Shown: positions 20,078 through 30,535 of the stretch, one piece after another
Layout: each line of letters starts with the position of its first letter
How positions within the stretch are numbered: position 1 is the first letter of the stretch
Source of the DNA: Nemertoderma westbladi
Lineage: Eukaryota; Xenacoelomorpha; Nemertodermatida; Nemertodermatidae
Length of the DNA: 36,130 nucleotides
NCBI GenBank assembly: GCA_032718475.1
Contig: JAUCBJ010007398.1
Location: 1 to 36,130 of the forward strand
Direction: 5' to 3'
Made by a program: the position numbers and the translations under genes
Notes under the pieces: model-generated
What the model was told of the DNA's origin: nothing
What the model saw: only the letters and a program-made list of their open reading frames with translations
Databases searched by the model: none

Positions 20078-20646
20078 TTGTTTTTATTTTCTTTAACATT
20101 TTTTTTCACATGTAACTAGTTAAAATATGTCAAGAACATAAACCTATAGCCCAAAACATTATATTATGTTTTGGTATTTTTTGGTATTTTGATATTTTTG
20201 GATGTCAAACCAAAAACAGCTATTATGAAAGGCAGAATAATGGTGACACGTGCGACACTAGTACCAGTAACACTTTACAGTGAACTGTACAAAGATCTAA
20301 ATAATTTCCATCTAGTGCTAATCTACCCATCCCGCATTGTTCGCTGTAAAAACAATAAAAAAATTGATTAATGAAACGCCTGGAAGTATTTAGATAGCTA
20401 TATTTATTTTTAGCTACAGCTCTACGATACAGGCAAGGACGAAATAAATATTATTCTAGAATAATTAACTTGATATGAATAATTTGCCTCCATGCCGCTA
20501 TCCTATAATCGATTCTTGACACAACACAAATACACATCCAAATAAATACATAGCTACATTTATTATTTGTTTTATTTTAGATACTGCAATATTATACTTT
20601 ATATTACCCAATCAACTGCGCTTGACAACTGTTGCTGTGTTATGGC

Positions 20647-20808
20647 TGACGTCACTCGTGCAGTTTTCTGAAACGGCCTAATTTTTCGATGTTGCTAATT
20701 TTGCGTTTTAAAATTGCTATAACTCGGCAAATATTAATTTTTTTGAAGTAAAATTGCTCTCTGGGGTTTTTTTCACATGCTCTTTCACATGAAACCAACG
20801 AAAACTCG
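20647..20808. repeat. Right terminal inverted repeat
   Basis: Inverse of 19031-19190. It abuts sequence that still reads as part of the minus-strand pseudogene. Confidence 0.88.
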
Positions 20809-20814
20809 AAAAAA

Positions 20815-23800
20815 AATTTCCGAGTCGTCTACCCCATTGCATCGGAAGGTTTCGGATTACGGTCGGTGTATCCGCCGGTCGAGGTACCCGGTTGATCGAT
20901 ATCAACCTCAGTGGAACGAGGTCGAACAACCTTTTAGAGCGCGTTTCAGGACAGCAGCTCTTACTGGTCCCTGACGGGTCGTTTGCACGAGAGCGGTAGG
21001 TGGACCGTGAGTAGTGAGAAATTGCCTCAGTTTGATGGTTCTTTCCAACTCGCGTTCTCGGGCTCTATATTCATAGGGTTGTCTCTGAACTTCTTGTAGC
21101 TCTGGATGCGAGTTTATGAACAAGTCACCATATTCCGGATCTTGACGTATGAAGTTGATCAAGTTATAGGAATTCAGGTTATTAGGATTAATATTCCTAA
21201 GGTACTTGCGAACAAATTTAGTCGAAATATTCTCGCCAACACGCTTCATTAGCTCGTAGCTAGGGGTGCGAGATTTTTGCTCAACGGAAGCAAAGATATA
21301 TGGGTGAAATGCATAGACTCCTTCATAGGCACGTCCAGGATAGTATCGATGACGTGATTCGCAATGGAGATCCGCGATAGCTTCCCAAGCTCTGATATAA
21401 CGCAGGGCAACCATTTCGTCTACGCTTTCTAGATCTCGGTTGAAAGGGCAATCAAAACTTGTGTGTCCTTTAAACTTGCAATGATGACATTGAGTCATAA
21501 ATTGAGGACAGACTGCGAAGATGTGTAGATTATTGAGTCTACAATACGCACAATAAATCTCCATAGCAGGTTGATCTTTAAAGTAGGAGCAGGGTACGCT
21601 GGAGTCCACCGGGATAAAGTGATCTCGTGATGCGCATAATCGGCAACGTTTCCTAGAAACATAATTGGCATGTCGATAATCGTATGCTGTGAGACATTGT
21701 GGACCTTGATACCTCCAGCACATAATCATTGTCGCTGCTCCTGGGCGCTGTGGGTTGAATCTCCTCGGACTCCAAGCAAATTGGTTCGTCTTCCAATTGC
21801 ATAGCTGAGGTAGGTGTAGCTGTTTCCTCAAGCGAACCCACTGTTTGAACTTCCACAATAGAATAACCTGTGGGGATTCGGCGTCTTTGTATGACAGATG
21901 AATGTAAGTTCTGTATACAAACGTCCTTAAAAATGGCGAATCCAGCGCTATCCAACTTCTCAGCAGCTGAGTCTCTTAAGCTGAGCTTGGTTAAAGCGCG
22001 GTCCTTGAACTGACTATCAATGTTGCGGAACGGAGTCAGAAAACGCCGAAAACATTCGAATCGGATGAATTTATTGTGTTCATCTAGCTTGGCGAGTTTG
22101 GTCCCAAGCAACAAGGGATGAGCACGTATAGTGCGACTGCACACATCGGCTAGCCAACTGGCAAGTGCGGCGTTCTCGAAGATAGTGTATATAGCTAATG
22201 AGGGACGGAGTGGAGCACTCATAAAGCTATAGACGACGCCAGGTGCGGTTAATGGTCCGTCGAAGTATAATCGAGAATAATGATCTCCATATACTTGTTG
22301 GTAGCTGACAGGGTTTCCGACTTTGAAATTCTATCCGTATTCTTGGAAGGCAAGATGTCCGATAGAGGTTCGTTGTACTTTATTGATTCCGCTTGATGTA
22401 TTAGCATACATAGTTCGGAAGAAGCCTCGACCTTCTACCCATGGTGCAATTAGCTGGGTAGCTACGAAAGGATATGGGATATTCTCCATATTTCTGAAGT
22501 CATTTTGGAGATCTCCATAAACAGCTGAGCCGATTTTAAGGATTCTCTCGTCAAACAGCATCTCGAGCACTGGCTGGGGTAGCATAGATCCATCTATACC
22601 CATGGCCGGTTCGCGCTCGGTATCGGTAACATAACGCTGCGCGAGTTCGAATTTTCCAAGTCGGAGTTTCTTTTGTATCTCAGTGAGAGTCTCCAAAGAA
22701 TAATCAATCACGTCGGAACACGCTCAAGTAAACACATGGGTAGAACCAGCTAGTCCACGTATGTGTATCATTTGCGTAGTTCCCAGTTCTCCAACCGGAA
22801 CGCTACCTTCGTTATCGTAAGTGACAACTCCATACATTTCGATAACGTTAAGAGTTTTGTTCCACTCTTTGGTGGCGTTTTCTATGGTCATACCCACCGG
22901 ATGCAATAAGGTGGCGCATTCGCTTGTGTTAGGTAGATCGCTATACTTCAGATAATGTGTAGTATAAGTCGACATCTCCATATCGCTGTATTCTCTCTTC
23001 CTTGAATAATACGTCGAGATTCCAATGGACTAATCGAGTTTTAATAAATCCATCGAGATTATACGGAGGCATTATGTCCTTTTTTATTCTTGAAACATTA
23101 TATGGTTTTCTGAATGAGTTTACTTTGACCAATTGATCTAGATGTTTCTGTAGTTGTTCGAGTTCGACAAGATCTAGGGGGTTTATCAGTGGTAGAAACC
23201 TTAAACTGTGTGTAGGATCTTCCTGTTTCACCATATAATATTGAGTTAAATTGACATAATAGGGGTGGTCTTTGATCCCATAAAATGAGATCGGTAAAAG
23301 TTTAGCGCGTAGGTTGACCTCGTGTACCATACGATGGACAAGATCCGCTCGATTGTCTGGAAGTTCAACGAGTATACCGTCGACACGAGCGGCCTCGATT
23401 GGCGGACGTTGAAACATAGGAGCGTCAGCGATAAGATCTCTAGATCTTAAGTTGATATCAACCGGTTGGGGTTGTACCATGGCAAAGAGTTTGTCTCCTA
23501 AATGGGGAACCATTGAAGGATGAATGATGGTTTTGGAATAGAGATCAGTCATAAGGATTTGAGCTTCTGGTTGGGCTAAAGCTGCTTCTTCTCTCTCATC
23601 CATTTCGATGTGCTTCTCCTCGAGCTGATTTTCCTCCACTTGTCGTTGGAAGCGTTTGTCCAAAAACTCTTGTAGAGAGTAGGTTTGTCCAAGTTCGATA
23701 TCTTCTTCGAGATTCTGGATTTCCCGATCGAACTGAGGTAAAGCTAATTCTTTTACCGCTTGGACTTGTTGTTGCAATTTACGTTTGTCTCAACAATCGT

Positions 23801-24150
23801 AAGTTCCTTTTCCGATCTTTTGTCAAATAGCGTCTAACGCATTTTGTACAATGCTCTCCTCCACCTCGGTGACGGGTTGTATCGGGGTTAAACCGGGACG
23901 ATTATACGGGTTGAACGGCGATATTAGATGTCCGCTAGGTAGGATGGGCGAATATCTAGGGAGCCCACAACCGGAGTGCCACCGACTAATTGTTCGGGTA
24001 ACACTAGATCTTTGAACAGTGAGTACAGTTCAGGAGGATCTGTCATACTATTAGGATCAAGAGTCTGAGGTCTCACCAGGGAATGAGGAGGTCTGACCGA
24101 GTATTCCAGAACTCTGATCATAGGTTTATTTAATGATCATTTGAGTCGAG
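20815..24150 (-). pseudogene. Unrecognised large coding sequence with three zinc knuckles, second part
   Basis: A chain of minus-strand frames (24121-23924, 23777-22941, 22981-22724, 22711-22331, 22222-21653, 21858-20908) reads as one protein of about 1,100 residues, broken by frameshifts near 23945, 22965 and 21720. Four in-frame stops break it as well: TGA at 23823-23825, 23790-23792 and 22724-22726, and TAG at 22331-22333. The N-terminal half has an acidic, coiled-coil-like stretch (QNLEEDIELG, EENQLEEKHIEMDEREEAAL). Three knuckles lie at 21645-21448: C-x2-C-x4-H-x9-C, C-x2-C-x5-H-x4-C and the canonical C-x2-C-x4-H-x4-C (CHHCKFKGHTSFDC). The C-terminal part is Arg-rich. A triple knuckle resembles BEL/Pao Gag or another nucleic-acid-binding structural protein, but the rest matches no Gag I know. 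A viral-derived sequence is an alternative. Confidence 0.7.
21448..21645 (-). other. Three consecutive zinc-knuckle-like motifs
   Basis: In the frame 21858-20908 the residues are C72, C75, H80, C90; C103, C106, H112, C117; and C124, C127, H132, C137. All twelve ligands are intact although the surrounding gene is broken. Such knuckles bind single-stranded nucleic acid in retroelement Gag proteins. Confidence 0.8.
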
Positions 24151-24169
24151 CGCCCTGATAACAATTGCA

Positions 24170-24480
24170 TGTTATTTTAACGTTTATATCACATTTTTAT
24201 TGAACATGGCAAACGTTTGAAAAAACGTTTGCAACACGTCCAGAAATAGATTATTTTCATGTTATTTTGTCCAAGCGGGTGGCATGTAATAAACGTTTAG
24301 AAGTAAACGTGTAAATAGCATGAAACAAACGTTACCCAATCGCCGGTTCTTTATGACGTTTGAATTAAACGTGTGTCTAGCATGTGTAACTAACGTGAAT
24401 CATGCGTCGGTTCTTTCGAAATTGCTTGGAAATATACGTTTTTTTAATGCAAAGAAAACGTTTGTTTTAAACGTTGTAAA
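24170..24480. repeat. Left subterminal motif cluster (ACGTTT / CATGT)
   Basis: About a dozen ACGT-core words alternate with CATG words. A segment with aaacgtgt, tagcatg and cggttcttt occurs twice (about 24308-24352 and 24373-24418), a 65-bp imperfect direct repeat. Confidence 0.75.
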
Positions 24481-24790
24481 TCGTTATTCTCTACACTAAT
24501 TTGGTCATCCATTGATTCGACCACCGGATTGTTCCCATGGTATGCAATTGTTCGAATTAAGAAGATAATTTATGTGTAAAACATGAATATTATTAAGCAC
24601 AAGGTAGTAGTAGCCAGTACAGCACAACTTAACCACCTAAAACTAGTGTTATTGTTCACAATAACAACAACAACCATTAAAAAAATGAACTGCATTGCAC
24701 AAACTTTAAGTAAAATTGTACGGTATATACAAAAATGAAACAAAATTCCATTTGAACTGTAATAATATAGACCAACCGCAGCCTTCTTTA
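24481..24790. other. Unassigned interior sequence
   Basis: AT-rich, with no gene or repeat recognised. Confidence 0.4.
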
Positions 24791-24804
24791 ACGCTATTTG
24801 GCCT

Positions 24805-25285
24805 GGGGGGGGGGGGGGGGGGGGGGTGGGTGAGGGTCATTTAAATTTTTTTGAAATTAATCTGTATCTTTGAAACAGATATGTTGTGAAAACCGAGATT
24901 CTGTGACTTTTCCTAAAATTTTATGGGCTATCCATCAGAGCACAAAGGAAATTATTATCCAATATTGAAATATAATAAATAGTTTCAAAAATTTCCCTGT
25001 TCACTTCAATGTTCCAAAATTGGAGACAAGGGGGGAAACTGGACGCAAATCTCATCTTGGCGAATTAATATCCCGCCTCAATGTTAAATTCTCAATTTAG
25101 GGAAAGGAGCAGGTTACAGTGGCACATTATTTTAACCAAAACAATTAACTAAACACAATAGATTAGGTTACAGTTTTATTTTTGAGAGAAATCATCTGTT
25201 ATTTGCGTCGAATTTCCCCTGGAGAGGGATGCAGTTTTATTGCGTCCAGTTTCCCCCCTCCCCCCCCCCCCCCCCCACCCACCCC
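24805..25285. mobile_element. Small inverted-repeat element bounded by a G-run and a C-run
   Basis: A run of 22 G at 24805-24826 with tgggtg beside it faces C-runs at 25253-25276 followed by acccacccc, so the outer edges are inverse to each other. Within it, 25030-25048 (ggggggaaactggacgcaa) is the exact inverse of 25240-25258, a 19-bp terminal repeat enclosing about 190 bp. Just inside the right end a second, diverged copy of the terminus occurs (tttgcgtcgaatttcccc). It is MITE-like, has no coding capacity, and is related to the small element split by the foldback insertion at 886. Confidence 0.65.
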
Positions 25286-25411
25286 GGGGCAATACATTGT
25301 AAAATAGACAACAATTAACATTTACGATAAAACAAATTACAATTAAAACAACAATGTTGGGACGTTACGGGGAGTTTTCAGTTACATTGATCATTCAGTT
25401 TCAGCCACAGC

Positions 25412-27301
25412 GATATCACTGAATCCGGAGTCCGTTCCGCCAAGGATCCGTCGATATCACTGAATCCGGAGTCCGTTCCGCCAAGGATCCGTCGATATCA
25501 CTGAATCCGGAGTCCGTTCCGCCAAGGATCCGTCGATATCACTGAATCCGGAGTCCGTTCCGCCAAGGATCCGTCGATATCACTGAATCCGGAGTCCGTT
25601 CCGCCAAGGATCCGTCGATATCACTGAATCCGGAGTCCGTTCCGCCAAGGATCCGTCGATATCACTGAATCCGGAGTCCGTTCCGCCAAGGATCCGTCGA
25701 TATCACTGAATCCGGAGTCCGTTCCGCCAAGGATCCGTCGATATCACTGAATCCGGAGTCCGTTCCGCCAAGGATCCGTCGATATCACTGAATCCGGAGT
25801 CCGTTCCGCCAAGGATCCGTCGATATCACTGAATCCGGAGTCCGTTCCGCCAAGGATCCGTCGATATCACTGAATCCGGAGTCCGTTCCGCCAAGGATCC
25901 GTCGATATCACTGAATCCGGAGTCCGTTCCGCCAAGGATCCGTCGATATCACTGAATCCGGAGTCCGTTCCGCCAAGGATCCGTCGATATCACTGAATCC
26001 GGAGTCCGTTCCGCCAAGGATCCGTCGATATCACTGAATCCGGAGTCCGTTCCGCCAAGGATCCGTCGATATCACTGAATCCGGAGTCCGTTCCGCCAAG
26101 GATCCGTCGATATCACTGAATCCGGAGTCCGTTCCGCCAAGGATCCGTCGATATCACTGAATCCGGAGTCCGTTCCGCCAAGGATCCGTCGATATCACTG
26201 AATCCGGAGTCCGTTCCGCCAAGGATCCGTCGATATCACTGAATCCGGAGTCCGTTCCGCCAAGGATCCGTCGATATCACTGAATCCGGAGTCCGTTCCG
26301 CCAAGGATCCGTCGATATCACTGAATCCGGAGTCCGTTCCGCCAAGGATCCGTCGATATCACTGAATCCGGAGTCCGTTCCGCCAAGGATCCGTCGATAT
26401 CACTGAATCCGGAGTCCGTTCCGCCAAGGATCCGTCGATATCACTGAATCCGGAGTCCGTTCCGCCAAGGATCCGTCGATATCACTGAATCCGGAGTCCG
26501 TTCCGCCAAGGATCCGTCGATATCACTGAATCCGGAGTCCGTTCCGCCAAGGATCCGTCGATATCACTGAATCCGGAGTCCGTTCCGCCAAGGATCCGTC
26601 GATATCACTGAATCCGGAGTCCGTTCCGCCAAGGATCCGTCGATATCACTGAATCCGGAGTCCGTTCCGCCAAGGATCCGTCGATATCACTGAATCCGGA
26701 GTCCGTTCCGCCAAGGATCCGTCGATATCACTGAATCCGGAGTCCGTTCCGCCAAGGATCCGTCGATATCACTGAATCCGGAGTCCGTTCCGCCAAGGAT
26801 CCGTCGATATCACTGAATCCGGAGTCCGTTCCGCCAAGGATCCGTCGATATCACTGAATCCGGAGTCCGTTCCGCCAAGGATCCGTCGATATCACTGAAT
26901 CCGGAGTCCGTTCCGCCAAGGATCCGTCGATATCACTGAATCCGGAGTCCGTTCCGCCAAGGATCCGTCGATATCACTGAATCCGGAGTCCGTTCCGCCA
27001 AGGATCCGTCGATATCACTGAATCCGGAGTCCGTTCCGCCAAGGATCCGTCGATATCACTGAATCCGGAGTCCGTTCCAGCCAAGGATCCGTCGATATCA
27101 CTGAATCCGGAGTCCGTTCCGCCAAGGATCCGTCGATATCACTGAATCCGGAGTCCGTTCCGCCAAGGATCCGTCGATATCACTGAATCCGGAGTCCGTT
27201 CCAGCCAAGGATCCGTCGATATCACTGAATCCGGAGTCCGTTCCGCCAAGGATCCGTCGATATCACTGAATCCGGAGTCCGTTCCACCAAGGATATCCGT
27301 C
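25412..27301. repeat. 41-bp satellite, 46 nearly identical copies
   Basis: The unit starts at GATATCACTGAATCCGGAGT and returns every 41 bp from 25412. Forty-five units reach 27258 and a final diverged unit ends at 27301. I see only two single-base insertions (ttccagcc near 27079 and 27194) and changes in the last unit; all others look identical. Each unit holds the palindromes GATATC, TCCGGA and GGATCC, a TCGA at the junction, four TCCG words, and hence five CpGs. The period is not a multiple of three and TGA occurs in the unit, so it is non-coding. The count may be affected by assembly. Confidence 0.97.
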
Positions 27302-27527
27302 GCTAGCAAAGTGGAATAACTTTCCCGTATCTTGGATCTGGAAAATTAATTTATTTGTGTTAAAAAAATATAAGGCTCGGACTAGGACTATATTAGACTA
27401 AGACTTAATCATCTGCAATAAATATCTGTTAAAGAAATGTTATTTCATAAATATCTTCGTTGGCTATTCGTGTCATTCATTACCGGTATCTACAAGATGT
27501 AAACCTAAATAAAAATAAATGGGGAAT
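27302..27527. other. Unassigned spacer
   Basis: No gene or repeat recognised between the 41-bp and 21-bp arrays. Confidence 0.4.
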
Positions 27528-27922
27528 TGTTGAGTGGCTGTCGCTGTGACATAGCGTTGGGTGGCCAGCGTTGGGTGACTGTGACACAGCGTTGGGTGGC
27601 CAGCGATGGGTGGCCAGCGTTGGGTGACTGTGACACAGCGTTGGGTGGCCAGCGATGGGTGGCCAGCGTTGGGTGACTGTGACATAGCGTTGGGTGGCTG
27701 TGGCATAGAATTGAGTGGCTGTGGCATAGCGTTGAGTGGCTGTGACATAGCGTTGAGTGACTGTGACATAGCGTTGAGTGGCTGTGACATAGCGTTGAGT
27801 GTCTGTGACATAGCTTTGAGTGGCTGTGACATAGCATTGAGCGGCTGTGACATAGCATTGAGCGGCTGTGACATAGCATTGAGTGGTTGTGACATTGCAT
27901 TGAGTGGCTGTGACTTCTGTCT
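27528..27922. repeat. 21-bp minisatellite GAGTGGCTGTGACATAGCGTT
   Basis: The right part (about 27690-27915) is a regular 21-bp array of gagtggctgtgacatagcg with scattered changes. The left part (about 27540-27690) is a compound of ggtggccagcg and gggtgactgtgaca words arranged in longer repeats. Because 21 is a multiple of three, all frames stay open and give repeat peptides such as SQPLNAM or YVTATQR. I treat these as accidental. Confidence 0.92.
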
Positions 27923-27962
27923 CGCCCAACTTCTGTCTCTGCTTCCAAAAGTATAAAAAAGC

Positions 27963-28013
27963 GTCTCGATATATAAAACATCGAGACTGGAAAAATATTT
28001 CGAGAAAATATCG
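27963..28013. repeat. Hairpin with an ATATCGAG-like unit
   Basis: GTCTCGAT (27963-27970) pairs exactly with ATCGAGAC (27980-27987). It is followed by tggaaaaatatttcgagaaaatatcg, which resembles the minisatellite units at 3056-3437 (gagacttgaaaaatatcgag). Confidence 0.6.
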
Positions 28014-29010
28014 CCATGGGATATATAGTGGTAGCTTAGTGAAAGGGTTTGGTTAGGTAAGTCTAGAGTTTAGTGTTGCTCTTAGAATAGGGTTAGGTTG
28101 TAGATAGAGGGAGAGGCTTCACCTCTGAGTATCAATGATCAACGTATTGTTAGTTGTCTGGGTAATCAGTGTGAGTATCGTATTGGAAACATGATTGGAT
28201 TCATTGTCGCTCATATATTCCACCTAAAATGATAATAATATATATACATATGTAGCATTGGAGCAATTAGATCAACGTGCACAAGTCACCACAACCCATC
28301 ACAGACTGTTTCACATTGCCACTGCACTGGGGACTGGTTTATAAAGAGGAAATGAGTAAAAAATAAAGCAAACATTTACTTACCTACCATAGATAGCCAG
28401 AGTAAGGCATGTTTTATTTTAAATTACAGTATTACGCATATGCACGATCTGACGATTTATAAACGGCCCAAAGTACCAAGTGGGCCAAACCTAACAGCAA
28501 GGCCTAGTAGTAAGTAAAATAATAACCTCATCGCCAGAATCTGATGCGTATCTTTAGCTGGCTGCCTGGGACCGCATGTGTAATTTACTTCCGGCCGCCG
28601 GCGCTTTTTCCCTCTATTTGATCCAAATAGATTACAGGATTAGGATTTTAATCACTTGAATCACTGAAATAACGATGTGTAAGAAGCCTATTCAAGTTCA
28701 ATACAAACCTGTTAAGTGAAGAACCTTCGCATTAAATGTGGGCCAACTTGACAGTTGACAGAAGATCTGGATTCGAAAATTCTTTCCAACGTACCGGTAA
28801 CAGTAGGCCGGCATTTCGAGGAGGCCATAATATTTTTCCAGTCTGCCAGTGCAGCCCTTGCCGCTTGCCTGTTGTTTCGACCAACCAGCGCCAGGAAGAC
28901 AGAGCCCAATCTAAACTGTCGTCGTCATCGAATTACTGGCACTGCACTGCCTGACTGCCATCTACATACAGACATATTACTGTATTCTGGTATTACAATA
29001 CAATTAGGCT
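28014..29010. other. Unassigned interior of the 5.6-kb element
   Basis: No recognisable gene. Short overlapping frames on both strands at 28712-29012 show no domain. A GC-rich patch (cggccgccggcg) lies near 28593. Confidence 0.4.
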
Positions 29011-29120
29011 AGGCTGCTAGGCCTATATAATGTACATAAATAATATATAATGTATATGACATATATTATGTATTATATATGTTATGTAGGCCTATATAAC
29101 ATATAATGTATAATATAAAA
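29011..29120. repeat. AT-rich duplicated segment with TAGGCCTATATAA
   Basis: TAGGCCTATATAA occurs at 29018 and 29087, 69 bp apart. The DNA between and after is made of tata/gtat words with internal inverted symmetry. A third TAGGCCTA is at 29410. Confidence 0.7.
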
Positions 29121-29479
29121 AGATTTATCATTTTATATGACAGTCAGACAGTATGAAGCTTAATTAAAAATAACTTAAACAGTTAATATAGGCATACGGC
29201 AGTAAACAAACATATGGCAGTATGGTCAACCCTATTGCAGCACTTAAACCAGTAAACAGCTGGCCTACACACTGCAGCACTACTGTCAAGCTCTCAGAAT
29301 GTGGCTGGAGTGCATGGAGTGGGTGCTGGTAGGCTGGGGCAGGCAGTGGATGGAGTGTCTACTGACTGACTGATGTACTGCAGTACTGCATGCACTGCTG
29401 CATGATTTATAGGCCTATAAACGAATTTGGCGGTAAATTTTAGGCGGTTTATTCAAACAGCCTTAAGACATATTGGCAA

Positions 29480-29770
29480 TGATGTGCAGGACGTTTGTTC
29501 AACACGACAAAGTAGCATTTAACAAACAGCTGGAATAAACATGTATGATTTATGTTACACAATAACATGTAAAACAAATGTTAAATAATTACATGATAAA
29601 ACATGTTACATTTAGGTATCATTAAAACGTGATCAACAAATGTTTGATTATAACATGATTGGATATTATGTTTTTGTGTTAAAATAACATGTTGATTAAA
29701 ACAAGTTTAGAAAAAAAACATGTCAACATGATTCAAGCATATAAACAAACGTTTGGTATAATAGCGTGTA
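29480..29770. repeat. Right subterminal motif cluster (AACATGTT / ACGTTT)
   Basis: About eight ACATG(T) words and several acgttt or its CpG-decayed form atgttt precede the right end of the 5.6-kb element. They mirror the left cluster in kind, but with CATGTT dominant. Confidence 0.72.
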
Positions 29771-29791
29771 GCGTGTCTGGTTAGCAGGGCG

Positions 29792-30535
29792 TGGGTGATA
29801 CGTCGAACAAGTTTCGCTCGAAATTCCCGTAAGTATAGCGAGTAAAACTGTGTTTAGCGCAACGTCTCCGCGGATGTTTATGTCTTTCCATTTGTTGGTT
29901 GGGTCAAGGGCATTCATCACAGTAATACCAAAGACGCACGTCTTGTAGGGGAAACGCTGGTGATCTTTCTCCAGTTTTACAATATTCCTCCATCTGTTCG
30001 AAGCTATCCGGTACAACAGGTAGTGGTCGATCGGCGGTAAGATACATCATGGTGAAATAGAGTCGATTGAGTTCTATCATTGGGTTATGATGTATACCTT
30101 GAGGATATCGAGTTTCTAGATTTTGTTGACTGGCTACATTGAGATATGTTTCTCTCAAGAATTCCAAATATTCGTTGAAGTCACTGCGTTTATCCGGCTC
30201 TTCAACATCTTCTCTTTCGAGTCGGTTTCGAATAGAATTTTCATGTTCAATTCTCAGTTTATCATTCATAGGATCATTTCCCTTTCGGTGTCTACATCGT
30301 CCGTATCGTGTAAATTGATAGGATGTCCAGTAGTTAAGAAGTCCATATACGTACCATTACGATGCGTATAGCGAGCGGTGAATTTTCTATAGTCCAATTC
30401 ACGCTGGAGCTGTTCCTTTGACATTGGCGGTTCGATATAACGGCCATCGTCCTCCGTAGTATGTTGACTAGCGTCGCCGCTTATTAAACTATCAACAAAC
30501 GCTTGCAATGGTAGGGTATATCACTCCCTGATACC
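29792..30535 (-). pseudogene. Unrecognised large coding sequence, first part
   Basis: Minus-strand frames at 30508-30266, 30269-29904 and 30016-29792 read in order toward the insertion point. The first two meet at an ATGA start/stop overlap. The switch from the second to the third falls inside their overlap (29904-30016), where the sense frame seems to change, so a frameshift is likely. Visible words include YIEPPMSKEQLQ, YLEFLRETYLNVA and FGITVMNALDPTNKWKD; no known domain is recognised. Polarity and codon style agree with the part at 24150-20815, from which it is separated only by the 5.64-kb element. The 5' end is unclear: an in-frame stop lies just upstream of about 30530. Confidence 0.6.

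Larger units (their letters stand above)
19031..20808. mobile_element. DNA element with about 160-bp terminal inverted repeats and a nuclease fragment
   Basis: 19031-19190 and 20647-20808 are inverted copies with high identity: gttttcgttggtttcatgtg, the ccccagagagcaattttact block, gagttatagc, and aggccgtttcagaaaactgc. The 1.78-kb unit has an AT-rich interior and one recognisable frame, a YqaJ-like nuclease fragment on the minus strand. No transposase catalytic region is seen, so it is a decayed or non-autonomous member of a larger family. The outermost few bases and the target duplication could not be fixed with confidence. Confidence 0.85.
24153..29789. mobile_element. 5.64-kb non-autonomous DNA element with CGCCCTG ends, splitting the pseudogene
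   Basis: The left end reads CGCCCTGATAACA and the inverted right end CGCCCTGCTAACC, matching at 12 of 14 positions. A CG dinucleotide lies at both outer edges and may be terminal or a 2-bp duplication. Both terminal roughly 300 bp are dense in short palindromic words: AAACGTTT or ACGT cores, and CATGTT/AACATGTT. Such subterminal repeats are typical transposase-binding zones of DNA transposons. On both sides, minus-strand coding resumes immediately, which indicates an insertion rather than an intergenic gap. No transposase is found inside; the interior holds satellites. The superfamily is unknown. Confidence 0.72.

Noticed and set aside
20908-24121. Alternative genetic code with TGA as a sense codon
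   Set aside because: The same gene also has a TAG stop and several frameshifts, and nearby elements use TGA normally. Ordinary decay explains it better.
25412-27301. CRISPR array
   Set aside because: The 41-bp units are directly contiguous, with no unique spacers between them, and the window is animal-like with no cas genes.
27473-28017. Heptad-repeat proteins on both strands
   Set aside because: A 21-bp period keeps every frame open, so several equally long frames overlap. This is a by-product of the minisatellite.
28712-28909. Small minus-strand ORF (65 residues)
   Set aside because: It overlaps plus-strand frames of equal length, shows no domain, and no comparison supports it.
24153-29789. 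A large intron of the minus-strand gene
   Set aside because: No splice consensus at the edges, and the ends form inverted repeats with subterminal motifs. A transposon insertion is more likely.
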